A stretch of DNA of 64,000 nucleotides from Paenibacillus wynnii (GTDB taxonomy: Bacteria; Bacillota; Bacilli; Paenibacillales; Paenibacillaceae): assembly GCF_030812855.1 (NCBI RefSeq), contig NZ_JAUSTK010000025.1, positions 16,038-80,037 of the forward strand, read 5' to 3'. The notes beneath the pieces were generated by a model. That model ran no database searches, was not told the DNA's origin, and saw only the letters and a program-made list of their open reading frames with translations. Made by a program: the position numbers and the translations under genes. Shown here in pieces: positions 8,447-16,789 of this stretch (positions within the stretch are counted from its first letter, which is position 1; the number at the start of each line of letters is the position of its first letter).

Positions 8447-8749
8447 TTAATGGTCGCCATGATTTCCTTTTGACGGATTCGTAATTACAAACCCTTCTTG
8501 AGGAAAATACAAATAATCAATCTTGACTCCGTCAAGCAACGGTTGGCCAGGTTCTAGAATAACGTCAATTTCTTTATCTGTAGAAACTACAACGTCATTC
8601 TCCTTAGGCGTGTCCAAATCAAGTCCGTAGTGAGCGTGGTCGCCATGGGCATGTGTAATAGCTACGCGCAACTTAAGTTCGCTGTTTCCTTCCAACTCCA
8701 TTTGTTTCTTTATCACTTTAGCCGCATTGCGGGTAATTTTAACGTTCAT
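8447..8749 (-). CDS. HesB/IscA-like protein without cysteines
   Basis: 100 aa with the HesB/IscA fold pattern: MNVKITRNAAKVIKKQM, LKLRVAI, GLDLDTPKENDVVV, DVILEPGQPLLDGVKIDYL and EGFVITNP. A-type carriers use three cysteines to hold an Fe-S cluster. Here the first is replaced by a His-rich stretch (THAHGDHAHY) and the last pair by NPSKGNHGDH, and the protein has no cysteine at all. It may therefore bind a metal by His/Asp or have another role. I use the ATG at 8749, which has GGGAG 11 bases ahead; a TTG 24 bases upstream has no better site. Its neighbours include YuzB, also a putative redox/metal protein. Confidence 0.75.
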   Translation of the reverse strand: MNVKITRNAAKVIKKQMELEGNSELKLRVAITHAHGDHAHYGLDLDTPKENDVVVSTDKEIDVILEPGQPLLDGVKIDYLYFPQEGFVITNPSKGNHGDH

Positions 8750-8843
8750 GTTCAGTCCATCTCCCGACACCAATATAATTTAAATACTCAATAATTTATT
8801 TTAAAGGAAAGCAACTTGTAAAAGCAACTATTTTATCCACCAG

Positions 8844-9095
8844 CTAGCGTTTAATCTTCAGAACCGGGTACTTGCGCTCCATTCTGGAAACAAACCAGCC
8901 CGCCAACAGCATCGTAACCCCGATATCATCAATCGGCATAAATGGAAGAACATCAGGCATCACCCAATATACAATGACCGGGATGGTGAATAACAGCTTG
9001 TCCGCTACAGCGACTTCCGGTGAAACAATGTATTGCCAGGAATTGCGGAATATATGGGACCATTGCTTCAAAGACAGCAGTTTTTTAAGTTTCAA
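8844..9095 (-). CDS. DUF1232 (YkvA-like) small membrane protein
   Basis: I place the start at TTG 9095 because a strong GAGGAGGT box sits 4 bases ahead; the upstream in-frame ATG at 9167 has none. The product (83 aa) has LLFTIPVIVYWVMPDVLPFMPIDDIGVTMLLAGWF, where the D-x-x-P-x-x-P-I-D-D-I-G pattern is that of DUF1232, with one to two hydrophobic helices and a basic tail (RMERKYPVLKIKR). The family is common and its role is unknown. Confidence 0.8.
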   Translation of the reverse strand: MKLKKLLSLKQWSHIFRNSWQYIVSPEVAVADKLLFTIPVIVYWVMPDVLPFMPIDDIGVTMLLAGWFVSRMERKYPVLKIKR

Positions 9096-9226
9096 TGGGA
9101 CCTCCTCGTGATGATTCAGTATAGTATGCCAGTTATCTACAAAAAAAGATACAGCCGCGTATAACATATAGTAACGACTGCGGCCATACCTTTTGCTATA
9201 TACTACGCAAAATTACTGAAATTGTT

Positions 9227-10438
9227 TCATTTAACTTTCACAACCGAAAGAAGAGCTCCAATAATAAGTCCGGTTTCGAGTGCCATATCTTCAAAATCGT
9301 TAAGCGGCAGCGGGTTTTTGCCTATCCCCAGCTCTACTGTAAATCCCGGCTTACGAAAGTATTGAATGAACCAATCCTTGAAGCCCGCATCACTTCCCGT
9401 TAGTTCAACAGCCCGATATCCACTGGCTGATGCCAGCCTAGCCACCAACTCTGCACTCTCCGGTGGTTCATACCCGCGGTAATTCCAATAAATTTCTCCG
9501 CCTTGACTATGCAAAGACACAGCTGCGTCTCCTGGTATCCTCTCCGCAAGGGCAGCAAGAGCTGCGGCTTCCGGTTCACATAACGGAGCATGGCCGCTGT
9601 AGTCACGAGGTGCCGGGCCCGTCACCCCTCGGCGTGCGGCCTCCTCTTCCCAATGTGCCGGGAATTGGTCGCCTAAATCCACTCCGCGTATATTGGCCTT
9701 CCAATGCCGATAGCCCCGGCGGCCTCCGTTCCATTTGAGCAGATCATTGAAATATAAATGATCGGGTCCAGCGCCCTCCTGTACCAGTTCTACACCGTCT
9801 GGATTCGCCATGGGGACGGCCCATAAGGTCCAGTTATTGAACCAATCCTGCACACGATGTCCATTCCAGAGTCCTCCTCCGGCATACGCTGCGGCATACT
9901 CCTCTACGAAAGACATTAGACAAGGTGAAGTCAGCCATTCATTGGCATGAAGGGCGGCGTTAACATGTAAATGGCGGGCTCCCCGACCTATCTTAATGAG
10001 GTGCAGCGGCTTCCCCATAACGCTGTAGCCGATAGTATCTTTCTCCATAAAGGGATATTTCTCTATGAGTGCAGCAATATCTTCTTCAACATTGGTCGGA
10101 CCGTATTCTCCACGTAATATCACCACACGTTTCGGCTTAGGTGTTGGGATCACCAGTACTTTTCCAGGATGGAAGCGTCCGGATAGGATTCCCGGATTCA
10201 ATTTCTCAAGTTCCTCTATATGGATATTGAACAAAGCAGCCAACTTTTCTGCGCTATCTCCTTCCTGTAGAGCGTAACGACTGCGCGGAGCAGAGGGTAA
10301 ATATATGATTTGTCCGGGATGTAAGTAAGCCTGCTTCACTACCCATGGGTTTCCTTGAATCACATGCTCAGGGGTCAGTCCATGGGCCGCGGCAATCCGA
10401 CTTACGGTATCTCCTTTGTGTGTTACATATTGCTGCAT
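9227..10438 (-). CDS. LysM-M14 peptidase, gamma-D-glutamyl-L-diamino acid endopeptidase I type
   Basis: About 403 aa. Two LysM domains come first (YVTHKGDTVSRIAAAHGL, about 3-50, and YALQEGDSAEKLAALFNI, about 50-100), then an M14 zinc carboxypeptidase domain: HANE holds zinc ligands His and Glu, SLHSQGGEIYW holds the third zinc His, and TVELG holds the catalytic Glu. This is the layout of Enp1 from Lysinibacillus sphaericus and YqgT-like proteins, which cleave the gamma-D-Glu-diamino acid bond of cell wall peptides. There is no signal peptide, as in Enp1, which acts in sporulating cells. Start chosen at ATG 10438, nine bases after AGGGGG; longer in-frame reading overlaps the racE terminator. 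Confidence 0.88.
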   Translation of the reverse strand: MQQYVTHKGDTVSRIAAAHGLTPEHVIQGNPWVVKQAYLHPGQIIYLPSAPRSRYALQEGDSAEKLAALFNIHIEELEKLNPGILSGRFHPGKVLVIPTPKPKRVVILRGEYGPTNVEEDIAALIEKYPFMEKDTIGYSVMGKPLHLIKIGRGARHLHVNAALHANEWLTSPCLMSFVEEYAAAYAGGGLWNGHRVQDWFNNWTLWAVPMANPDGVELVQEGAGPDHLYFNDLLKWNGGRRGYRHWKANIRGVDLGDQFPAHWEEEAARRGVTGPAPRDYSGHAPLCEPEAAALAALAERIPGDAAVSLHSQGGEIYWNYRGYEPPESAELVARLASASGYRAVELTGSDAGFKDWFIQYFRKPGFTVELGIGKNPLPLNDFEDMALETGLIIGALLSVVKVK

Positions 10439-10550
10439 CAATCTCATCCCCCTATGAAAATTACCATATTTTAATCTATTGTATGCGCTCTCTGCTGAGC
10501 TTAGCAGATTCCATTCTGCAGGAAATAGGAGTCGGCTAGAAATAAAAAAG

Positions 10551-10593
10551 GGAGGTATCTCTTGAGCCATGTAAATGGCTGCCGGATACCTCC
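10551..10593 (-). terminator. Terminator after glutamate racemase
   Basis: GGAGGTATC (10551-10559) pairs with GATACCTCC (10585-10593), with a smaller internal hairpin (GCCAT/ATGGC). A and T runs flank both sides, so it can stop transcription in both directions. Confidence 0.8.
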
Positions 10594-10642
10594 TTTTTCT
10601 CCCTATAGGGAGTTGTCCTGATCGGATACGGGATGATAAGAA

Positions 10643-11449
10643 TTATAGCGATGATACCTGCCACACAACGGGTGTGCGGTTGATTTGCTCCCCTAGCCAA
10701 TCGCGGGCGATTTTCTGGAACATTTCAGCATCTCCACTGCAGAAGAACTGGTGTATCGGACTTTCGCTGCCGCTAGCCAGCTTCCCTTTTTCATATAGAA
10801 TCGTGCTGATCTCCCTTGCTGTCTCATCAGCTGAGCTAATGAGTTTGACACAGTTTCCCATCACCTTCCCTATGGACGACATCAGAAACGGATAATGAGT
10901 ACAGCCAAGAATTAAGGTGTCAATATTATCGTCTTTAATGCCCTCGAGCGATCGCTCCACAACCTCATAACTTTCCTCCGAGCGGAACATACCCTGTTCT
11001 ACTAAAGGGACAAGCATTGGGCATGCCTGACTAACCACTTGTACAAAAGGGGAGAGCTGTTGAAGTGCCACTGTATAAGCCCCGCTGTTAATCGTTCCAA
11101 CCGTACCTATTACGCCTACCTGTCCGCTTTGTGTGGCACTAATTGCGGCTCGCGCGCCAGGATGAATCACACCTATAACAGGAATCGATACTTTGGCCGA
11201 AATATATTCGAGCGCTGCCGCCGTTGCTGTATTACAGGCGATAACAATCATTTTAGGATTAAATTGAATGAGATAATCGACGATTTGCTCCGTGAACCTT
11301 TTCACTTCTTCTGTTGAACGGGGTCCGTAGGGCGCGCGGGCAGTGTCTCCGAAATAAATGATCTTCTCCCGCGGGAGCTGCCTCATCACTTCCTTGACAA
11401 CAGTCAGCCCTCCAACACCTGAATCTAGTATTGCAATAGCTTGCTGCAC
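10643..11449 (-). CDS. racE: Glutamate racemase
   Basis: Makes D-glutamate for peptidoglycan by a two-base mechanism without cofactor. Both catalytic cysteines are present: IVIACNTATAA (about residue 75) and LILGCTHYPFL (about 185). The N-terminus IAILDSGVGGLTVVKEV and FGDTARAPYGPRS fit the family, and 268 aa is the usual length. I start at GTG 11449, ten bases after GGAAG, which aligns with the start of Bacillus RacE; the ATG at 11527 would add an unlikely 26-residue tail. It runs in the same direction as the LysM-M14 peptidase but a terminator separates them. Confidence 0.93.
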   Translation of the reverse strand: MQQAIAILDSGVGGLTVVKEVMRQLPREKIIYFGDTARAPYGPRSTEEVKRFTEQIVDYLIQFNPKMIVIACNTATAAALEYISAKVSIPVIGVIHPGARAAISATQSGQVGVIGTVGTINSGAYTVALQQLSPFVQVVSQACPMLVPLVEQGMFRSEESYEVVERSLEGIKDDNIDTLILGCTHYPFLMSSIGKVMGNCVKLISSADETAREISTILYEKGKLASGSESPIHQFFCSGDAEMFQKIARDWLGEQINRTPVVWQVSSL

Positions 11450-11582
11450 GAACACACCGCTTCCTTCTTCTTGTTTTGTGTAGCTTATGTAAGGCGGAAA
11501 CAAAGTGTACCTGACTTTCTGCCCCAATTGCAGATATTACTCCTTTTACATCTTCAGTTCAAGACAAGTTTCAATTAAAAGA

Positions 11583-11612
11583 GCCGTTCTTCGCCAATAA
11601 GCGAAAAACGGC
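11583..11612 (-). terminator. Terminator of the YtxH gene
   Basis: GCCGTTCTTCGC pairs with GCGAAAAACGGC around CAATAA, followed on the minus strand by TCTTTT. Confidence 0.75.
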
Positions 11613-11634
11613 ACCGGCTAACATTTATAATTTC

Positions 11635-12024
11635 CTACTCGACCTTGCTGCTATCATCGACTTCATCAATTACAGCATCTACATTAACTTCATCTACTAC
11701 TGCATCAACGTTTACTTCGCCAGCAGTTTCATCGTCTGTAATTCCGCTGACCTCCACGATTTCCTCCGTCTCCGAACCCAGACGTTGTTTACCCCACTCC
11801 CGAACCTCTACGACAACATCCTTAGCTTTATCATATAACTCCACACTTTTGTCACCGGCTTGGGATGCAATTTCCTGAGCTTTCTCCAGAGTCGTGGCTG
11901 TTCCCTCCGAAATATCCTTACGAAGTTCTTTTCCAGCCTTGGGTGCAAATAGCAAAGCTGCAACAGAGCCTACAACACTTCCGACCACAACGCCCCACAA
12001 CACGCTTTTCTTGTTATTCTTCAT
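11635..12024 (-). CDS. YtxH-like general stress protein
   Basis: A 129-aa protein with one N-terminal membrane helix containing small residues (VLWGVVVGSVVGSVAALLF), then APKAGKELRKDI, the hallmark of YtxH proteins, and a helical charged region. The C-terminus is acidic with an internal repeat of VNVDAV(V/I)DE, apparently by tandem duplication of codons (about 11660-11725). YtxH proteins belong to the general stress response in Bacillus; the mechanism is unknown. The acidic repeats are probably lineage-specific. Confidence 0.85.
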   Translation of the reverse strand: MKNNKKSVLWGVVVGSVVGSVAALLFAPKAGKELRKDISEGTATTLEKAQEIASQAGDKSVELYDKAKDVVVEVREWGKQRLGSETEEIVEVSGITDDETAGEVNVDAVVDEVNVDAVIDEVDDSSKVE

Positions 12025-12206
12025 CTGTTCATCTCTCCTTCATCTTTACTGTGCCCCATTTGGGGAAAGCGAGAAAACGGTTCGGCACTTTCGGCCCTAA
12101 GTAGATCTTCTCTTCACCCGATTGGGCTAATGCCTATATCTGCTACTATCATAAGCGGAGAGAAGCTGTCCTGTGACAAAGAAAGAGCTCTTTTCACCTA
12201 AAAAAT

Positions 12207-12839
12207 TTAAATAGGCACAATACTGTATCTGCAGCACCTTCCACCTTCAGCCATACATTCACTGCGCGTTACCTTGGCACTTAATAACTCTTCAAATAGA
12301 TTATGCTCGCATTGACAGGCATTCCGGAACTGTCCGGCTACCTGACGGATCGGGCAGTTATATTCACGTATTTCATAAGATCCGTCATCTTTCTGGTTCC
12401 ATTCCGCCATATATCCCCCAGCATTTTGAATGGAGGACAACTCTGCAACCCGCTCCTCCAAGTTCCGGTTTTCCATCATTGGAGAATACTGAGCAAGCAT
12501 CCGCCTGCGGCGGCCTTCGAATAAAGTATTAACAGCTTCGATCCCGCTGCCATGATCCAGCTCCCGAAGTAGCTCTAGGGCTAGGTTGTGATAATTTTTC
12601 GGAAAATACTCCTCTGCAAGCTCAGTTAATGAATACATATGTAAGGGTCTACCCATCGCCTGACGCACAACCTTGGTTTTAACAATGCCCTCCTGCTCCA
12701 TTTGAAGGACATGGCGCCTGACACCCATCTCTGTAATTTCCAGTTCTGAAGCCAGTGCACCGATAGTCAGCGGTCCCTTTGTTTTCAGGAGCTTCATGAT
12801 CATACGCCTTGTCGAGCCGCTTTCCTGCTCCTTTTTCAT
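12207..12839 (-). CDS. SufR/DeoR-type winged-helix regulator with a cysteine cluster
   Basis: Residues 1-75 are a winged helix-turn-helix (RMIMKLLKTKGPLTIGALASELEITEMGVRRHV). The C-terminal half carries a cysteine set: CPIRQ, then ACQCE, then SECMAEGGRCCRY. This matches the SufR-type regulators that sense an Fe-S cluster, though the cysteine spacing differs from cyanobacterial SufR. It is followed 20 bp away by a gene of the same strand coding for a YutE-like protein, and sits near the A-type-like and YuzB genes. A role in Fe-S cluster biogenesis control is inferred. Confidence 0.8.
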   Translation of the reverse strand: MKKEQESGSTRRMIMKLLKTKGPLTIGALASELEITEMGVRRHVLQMEQEGIVKTKVVRQAMGRPLHMYSLTELAEEYFPKNYHNLALELLRELDHGSGIEAVNTLFEGRRRRMLAQYSPMMENRNLEERVAELSSIQNAGGYMAEWNQKDDGSYEIREYNCPIRQVAGQFRNACQCEHNLFEELLSAKVTRSECMAEGGRCCRYSIVPI

Positions 12840-12858
12840 CTCACGGACCCCTTTCTAT

Positions 12859-13299
12859 TTATTGATGTATGTTGGTCCCCAATTCCTGGTCTAAATAGTT
12901 GCGGACTTCTAAGGCAAATTGCTCCAAAACCTCTGAAAGTACCGGAGTTAAAGGATGCAGAGAGCTGCGATCCCACTCAAAATAATCCTGAACAAGCGGC
13001 TTACGCAGAGCGACTAATTCAATAAGTTTGGTATAGATACCAATGTCACCGAACACGGTCTCTTCATGAATAATGGAAATAATGTCCTCGTAACTACCCG
13101 CGTCCCGCATGATAAATCCGTCAATTAGACAGCTCCCTACGTCAGTAACGACCTCAATAGCCAAGTGGAGACTACGTTCCTGCACCAGTCCCATTAATGT
13201 ACTGCCGTCCCAGTTAGCCGCCGCATACCGCAGGCCTGCAGTGATATCTGGAATTTGGTCCAGAATGAGTTCGATTTGCTTCCGGTTGACATAATACAC
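12859..13299 (-). CDS. YutE-like DUF86 (HepT-fold) protein
   Basis: 146 aa, all helical, with QIELILDQIPDI, the RSLHLAIEVVTDVG helix and YEDIISIIHEETV. It is a DUF86/YutE protein. DUF86 proteins can be HepT ribonuclease toxins, but those carry an R-x4-6-H-x-Y motif and pair with a MntA nucleotidyltransferase gene. Here neither the exact motif nor a partner gene is next to it, so a stand-alone housekeeping role like that of YutE is more likely. It lies 20 bp before the SufR-like regulator gene and runs the same way, so the two are probably one operon with this gene first. Confidence 0.8.
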   Translation of the reverse strand: MYYVNRKQIELILDQIPDITAGLRYAAANWDGSTLMGLVQERSLHLAIEVVTDVGSCLIDGFIMRDAGSYEDIISIIHEETVFGDIGIYTKLIELVALRKPLVQDYFEWDRSSLHPLTPVLSEVLEQFALEVRNYLDQELGTNIHQ

Positions 13300-13340
13300 A
13301 GCTATACCCCCAAAAGAGTTCTAAGATCGTTTATTAAGGT

Positions 13341-13430
13341 CTACTTTCCGCGCTTACCCCGCCGTTTCAACCAGAAAAACATAACCACACACGCCGCAAG
13401 GAAGACCACCAAATAAGTTAACGCTTCCAT
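13341..13430 (-). CDS. Small membrane peptide
   Basis: A 29-codon frame: MEALTYLVVFLAACVV is hydrophobic and the end (KRRGKRGK) is strongly basic, which fits a single helix with its C-terminus in the cytoplasm. No strong ribosome binding site is visible ahead of the ATG; an in-frame GTG lies 33 bases upstream. It fills most of the 200-bp gap between the YutE-like and Dabb genes. Confidence 0.4.
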   Translation of the reverse strand: MEALTYLVVFLAACVVMFFWLKRRGKRGK

Positions 13431-13505
13431 TGGATATTCTAACTCGCGCAAGACTGCCACCACTTTCTTTTATAAAATCAGATTCTCGTCTCTCGGAAGA
13501 CCGTC

Positions 13506-13793
13506 TTAAATTTCATAATCAACAGAATAAGAAAGCTCCTTAACCTCATTAATATGAGTAATAACTTCCTTATGGACCGGATGGACTTGATAGGCCTGCA
13601 GATCTTCCAGTGAGGCTACTTCCGTCACAAGAGCAATGTCAAAGGAACGTTCTGAGCGGAGCAAATCAGTACCCACCTCTATCGCTAGAAGCTCCGGGAT
13701 TTTTCCTTCCATGTTACGTAATACAGCCACCGTGGCTGCTACACTTTCGGGTGAACGATCCTTCAGTTTGAAGAATACAATATGCTTAATCAT
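13506..13793 (-). CDS. Dabb family (stress-responsive A/B barrel) protein
   Basis: 95 aa beginning IKHIVFFKLKDRSPESVAATVAVL and ending DLQAYQVHPVHKEVITHINEV, the two signature halves of the Dabb domain, a dimeric alpha-beta barrel. It is found in plant stress proteins and many bacterial proteins of unknown catalytic role. The gene is transcribed away from the divergent HTH gene at 13948. Confidence 0.9.
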   Translation of the reverse strand: MIKHIVFFKLKDRSPESVAATVAVLRNMEGKIPELLAIEVGTDLLRSERSFDIALVTEVASLEDLQAYQVHPVHKEVITHINEVKELSYSVDYEI

Positions 13794-13947
13794 GTTATTT
13801 CGCTCCCTGTCTATTCTTATATTTTAAAATATATCATAACACCACACGTTCTGAAAGAAACTTACACAGGAGTCCGTAGTTACAGGATTATCCATTGATC
13901 CATATAGGGAAGTAATGTAGTATTTATTACAAAAAATCGGAGGAAGT

Positions 13948-14529
13948 ATGCCTACAATTCAACCAGAACCTCACAAAATCCAGGCTTGGGCCCAGATAAA
14001 CCGTAAATACCTCGGACAGGGTGTGCGCGTCAAAAGATTTCGCCGGCCTAAACGCAGTCAAATCCGCAATCGTGTACTCTTAGCCATATTGATGGCTAAG
14101 GATATGAAACTCTCACAGTTTGCCGAAGAGCTGTCTATCTCATCACGTAGCGTCAGCGCTTGGGTGTACGAAGGCCGTATTCCATCCAGAATCAATATGG
14201 ACAAGGCCTGCCGTATTCTAGGATATCCTGCCCATATTCTTTTCAATGAAGCGTTGATTCAAGAAAGTCCAATCCTGTGCCAGCCCTCCTCTTCCCGATT
14301 CATGAAGAGAGCCCAATCCAGCTCGCCCAAACGTAATAAAATCTTGCTTGGACTTTGCATGGTCTATGATTTGTCCGTAACCGATGTAAGTCAGTGGATA
14401 AGCATTCATCCGGGTACTTTCCGTAAATGGCTGCATTATGGTCATCTGCCTACACCTGTATTGCAGGACAAGGCCGCGGAGTTTTTTAGAATTCCTACGA
14501 ATATTTTGTTTGCGGATTGCGACTCCTGA
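13948..14529 (+). CDS. Two-domain helix-turn-helix protein
   Basis: 193 aa with two XRE-like HTH domains: the first about residues 45-95 (MKLSQFAEELSISSRSVSAWV) and the second about 125-185 (LSVTDVSQWISIHPGTFRKWL). Each ends with a matching ILF segment (HILFNEALI and NILFADCDS), so it arose by internal duplication. The N-terminus is basic (RVKRFRRPKRSQ). Its target is unknown. A good AGGAAG box leads to the ATG. Its end overlaps the start of the next MBL-fold gene by 13 bp, so they are probably translated together. Confidence 0.8.
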   Translation: MPTIQPEPHKIQAWAQINRKYLGQGVRVKRFRRPKRSQIRNRVLLAILMAKDMKLSQFAEELSISSRSVSAWVYEGRIPSRINMDKACRILGYPAHILFNEALIQESPILCQPSSSRFMKRAQSSSPKRNKILLGLCMVYDLSVTDVSQWISIHPGTFRKWLHYGHLPTPVLQDKAAEFFRIPTNILFADCDS

Positions 14530-15278
14530 CTTCTGGATTTACAGATCTGTGGGAGGTAGCCCCAGGGGGTATCGGACTTCGCACCTTATTTGTAAATGTC
14601 GCCTATATAAGCTCTTCAACTTCCGAATGGATTCTCGTGGATACAGGCCTTGGCATGTTTGCTGGCAGTATCCTGAATACGGCGAAAGAGAATTTTTGTA
14701 AACCGCCGCTGGCCCTCATTCTGACACACGGACATTTTGATCATGTAGGTACGATTAAGGAGCTCTTGGAGGAATGGAACATGCCTGTTTACGCCCATCC
14801 TCTGGAACTTCCATATCTAACAGGACAGCAGGACTATCCACCGGCAGATCCATCCGTAGGCGGCGGATTAATGGCAGTGATCTCCCCTTTGTACCCGCAT
14901 CGCAGTATTAATCTTGGAACTTCGGTGCTGCCTTTGCCTGAGGATGGAACTGTGCCCGGTGCGTTGGGTTGGAAATGGATTCATACACCTGGACATAGTC
15001 CGGGACATATTTCACTGTTTCGTGAGCAGGATAGCGTATTAATTGCGGGAGACGCTTTTATTACAGTAAAACAAGAATCCGCGTTGGCTGTCGTTATGCA
15101 GCAGCAGGAAATTCATGGACCGCCTACTTATTTCACAATCGATTGGGCTAAGGCGGAGGATTCTGTCCGCAAGCTTGCCCAATTGAACCCCCTCGTCGCC
15201 CTTACTGGACACGGCTTACCCATGAGAGGCACAGAATTATCTGCGCAACTGGCGCTTTTAAGTAATAATTTCAAATAA
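14517..15278 (+). CDS. MBL-fold metallo-hydrolase
   Basis: About 253 aa with the canonical metal motifs: LTHGHFDHVG (HxHxDH) near residue 70, the His in TPGHSPGHIS near 160, Asp in AGDAFIT, and the last His in TGHGLP. The match to the glyoxalase II/YqjP-like group is generic; substrate not identified. TTG at 14517 is the only start ahead of the conserved region, and overlaps the HTH gene end, which is typical of coupled translation. An imperfect hairpin 15292-15320 follows. Confidence 0.85.
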   Translation: MRLLTSGFTDLWEVAPGGIGLRTLFVNVAYISSSTSEWILVDTGLGMFAGSILNTAKENFCKPPLALILTHGHFDHVGTIKELLEEWNMPVYAHPLELPYLTGQQDYPPADPSVGGGLMAVISPLYPHRSINLGTSVLPLPEDGTVPGALGWKWIHTPGHSPGHISLFREQDSVLIAGDAFITVKQESALAVVMQQQEIHGPPTYFTIDWAKAEDSVRKLAQLNPLVALTGHGLPMRGTELSAQLALLSNNFK

Positions 15279-15291
15279 ATGGCAATGCCGG

Positions 15292-15320
15292 ATCAGGGGA
15301 AATATGTTGCTTCCTCTGAT
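15292..15320 (+). terminator. Imperfect hairpin between convergent genes
   Basis: ATCAGGGGAA pairs with TTCCTCTGAT (one G-T) around a 9-base loop; the T tract is weak. It separates the MBL gene and the converging methyltransferase gene. Confidence 0.5.
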
Positions 15321-15322
15321 GT

Positions 15323-15949
15323 TTAGCTCATTTTTCGAGCAACTATGTATCTCAATATGTATGAATGGCTCTTGCCTTCTGGGCTCTTCAAAGTCTCGGG
15401 ATATGAACCGGTGTCCAAAATCTCCGTCCCTGCAAAATGCTCCCTTAGCTCCCGATCGTTAAAGAAATGGGCGAATTTTCCTTCTTTATATTCATAGGTT
15501 CCAGGCTCCATTAACCTTCCGCAGCCGTTGTTCGGATCCTCATCAGAAAAGCTTGTGAAATAGACCACTCCGCCGAGACGCAGTTGCTTCAGGCAATTAA
15601 CCACTAGTCTTCGGCGCTCCTCTTGCAGAAATAAATGAAGTAAATCATAGCAGTAAATGGCATCGACCTGTATTTCCAAACGGTGATCCAAAGCTGATCC
15701 AAGAGTGAAAGAACTCAACGGATCCCACTCAGCTGCAATCTCTATGGCTACCGGAGTCACTTCAATGCCATAGGTCTCGAACTCCTTCGAGAATACCTTC
15801 GTATTACGTCCGTAGCCTGCTCCAGGAACTAACACGGACTTCGACTGATGCTGCCGGAATAAATCCATGGCAAGCAGTGCCGTAGGACTGGGATCGCTTC
15901 CCCAGATCATCCCTTCTTGCGCAAATCGTTGATTCCAGTAATCGTACAT
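15323..15949 (-). CDS. Class I SAM-dependent methyltransferase (TPMT/TehB-like)
   Basis: 208 aa. MYDYWNQRFAQEGMIWGSDPS is the typical opening of the TPMT/TehB group. Motif I is SVLVPGAGYGRN, an acidic loop reads YGIEVTPVAIEIA, and YCYDLLHLF fills the post-I strand. Likely small-molecule substrate; the group includes tellurite and thiopurine methyltransferases. It lies 25 bp after the GNAT gene and in the same direction, so the two are probably one transcript. Confidence 0.8.
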   Translation of the reverse strand: MYDYWNQRFAQEGMIWGSDPSPTALLAMDLFRQHQSKSVLVPGAGYGRNTKVFSKEFETYGIEVTPVAIEIAAEWDPLSSFTLGSALDHRLEIQVDAIYCYDLLHLFLQEERRRLVVNCLKQLRLGGVVYFTSFSDEDPNNGCGRLMEPGTYEYKEGKFAHFFNDRELREHFAGTEILDTGSYPETLKSPEGKSHSYILRYIVARKMS

Positions 15950-15973
15950 GAAGCTCCCCCTCCTGTCTCCTGT

Positions 15974-16723
15974 TCAATTTCTAACCCTGTACCAATATTG
16001 ATAAATTTCTTCAAAGCCTAATTTGTCATACAAAGCACAAGCCCCATGATTAGCCAGAACTACTTGGAGGAAAGAGGACGAAGCACCTTGCTGCTTACCC
16101 CAATGAAGCAGTCCCATAAGCAGTTGTTCTCCCATACCTTGTCTACGATGAGATGTAGAGGTAACAATATCGTATATTCCCATGTACCCGTGTTGAATGA
16201 CCCCTAGCCCGCATGCGGTTGGAACACCTTCCTTTAGCAATAGGGCATATCCCTGCTTCAAAGTTGAAGCAGAGAACATTCTTTTAAGAGTTCTTCGGTT
16301 CTCATCGGACAATTCTGTCAACTCGGCAAAAGCCTCCAGCCACTCTTCGCTCCATTCATTTTGGATCTGAACTGAATATTGTGAATTAGCGACCGGCAGT
16401 TTGTTCAGATCCAACACCCGGACAGAAGAAGGCTCTACCACACTATAGCCGAATCCTTCAAGAATTTTATCCAGATCTGCAGGCTGAATATAAGGAGTTA
16501 TTTTAAAAACAGGCTTAAGCCCCGCATCCAGATAATACGCCTCTGCCAGCTTGATTTTCTTCCTAACCTCATCGTCAGATGCACCCGCTCCATATAAAGG
16601 GTTAACCGAATTAGCCCTTTTCGTATATCCCGCCGCTGAACGCAGAATCCAACCCTGCAAAAGAATACTCTGTTCCGCGGGCCACGTATTTAATGTGATC
16701 TCTTCAATAGATTTATACAGCAT
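15974..16723 (-). CDS. GNAT family N-acetyltransferase
   Basis: About 249 aa. The C-terminal half is a GNAT fold: DIVTSTSHRRQGMGEQLLMGLL is the acetyl-CoA-binding motif (R-x-x-G-x-G) and LGFEEIYQYWYRV is the typical end. The N-terminal half (ITLNTWPAEQSILLQGWILRSA) is of the kind found in larger GNAT enzymes with an extra domain. Start chosen at ATG 16723, 6 bases after AGGAG; an ATG 66 bases upstream is in a less favourable context. Substrate unknown. Confidence 0.85.
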   Translation of the reverse strand: MLYKSIEEITLNTWPAEQSILLQGWILRSAAGYTKRANSVNPLYGAGASDDEVRKKIKLAEAYYLDAGLKPVFKITPYIQPADLDKILEGFGYSVVEPSSVRVLDLNKLPVANSQYSVQIQNEWSEEWLEAFAELTELSDENRRTLKRMFSASTLKQGYALLLKEGVPTACGLGVIQHGYMGIYDIVTSTSHRRQGMGEQLLMGLLHWGKQQGASSSFLQVVLANHGACALYDKLGFEEIYQYWYRVRN

Positions 16724-16789
16724 ATCCCTCTCCTCTTTACCACGTTTGTTGCGCATCGTAGGCAGCAGCTTCACTTCCCCCTCGCTCAT

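Noticed and set aside
11645..11878. Ser/Thr-rich repetitive frame on the plus strand
   Set aside because: It is the antisense of the acidic repeats of the YtxH-like protein.
12859..13299. HepT-type toxin of a toxin-antitoxin pair
   Set aside because: The DUF86 protein lacks a clear R-x-H-x-Y motif and no MntA gene adjoins; YutE-like is more likely.
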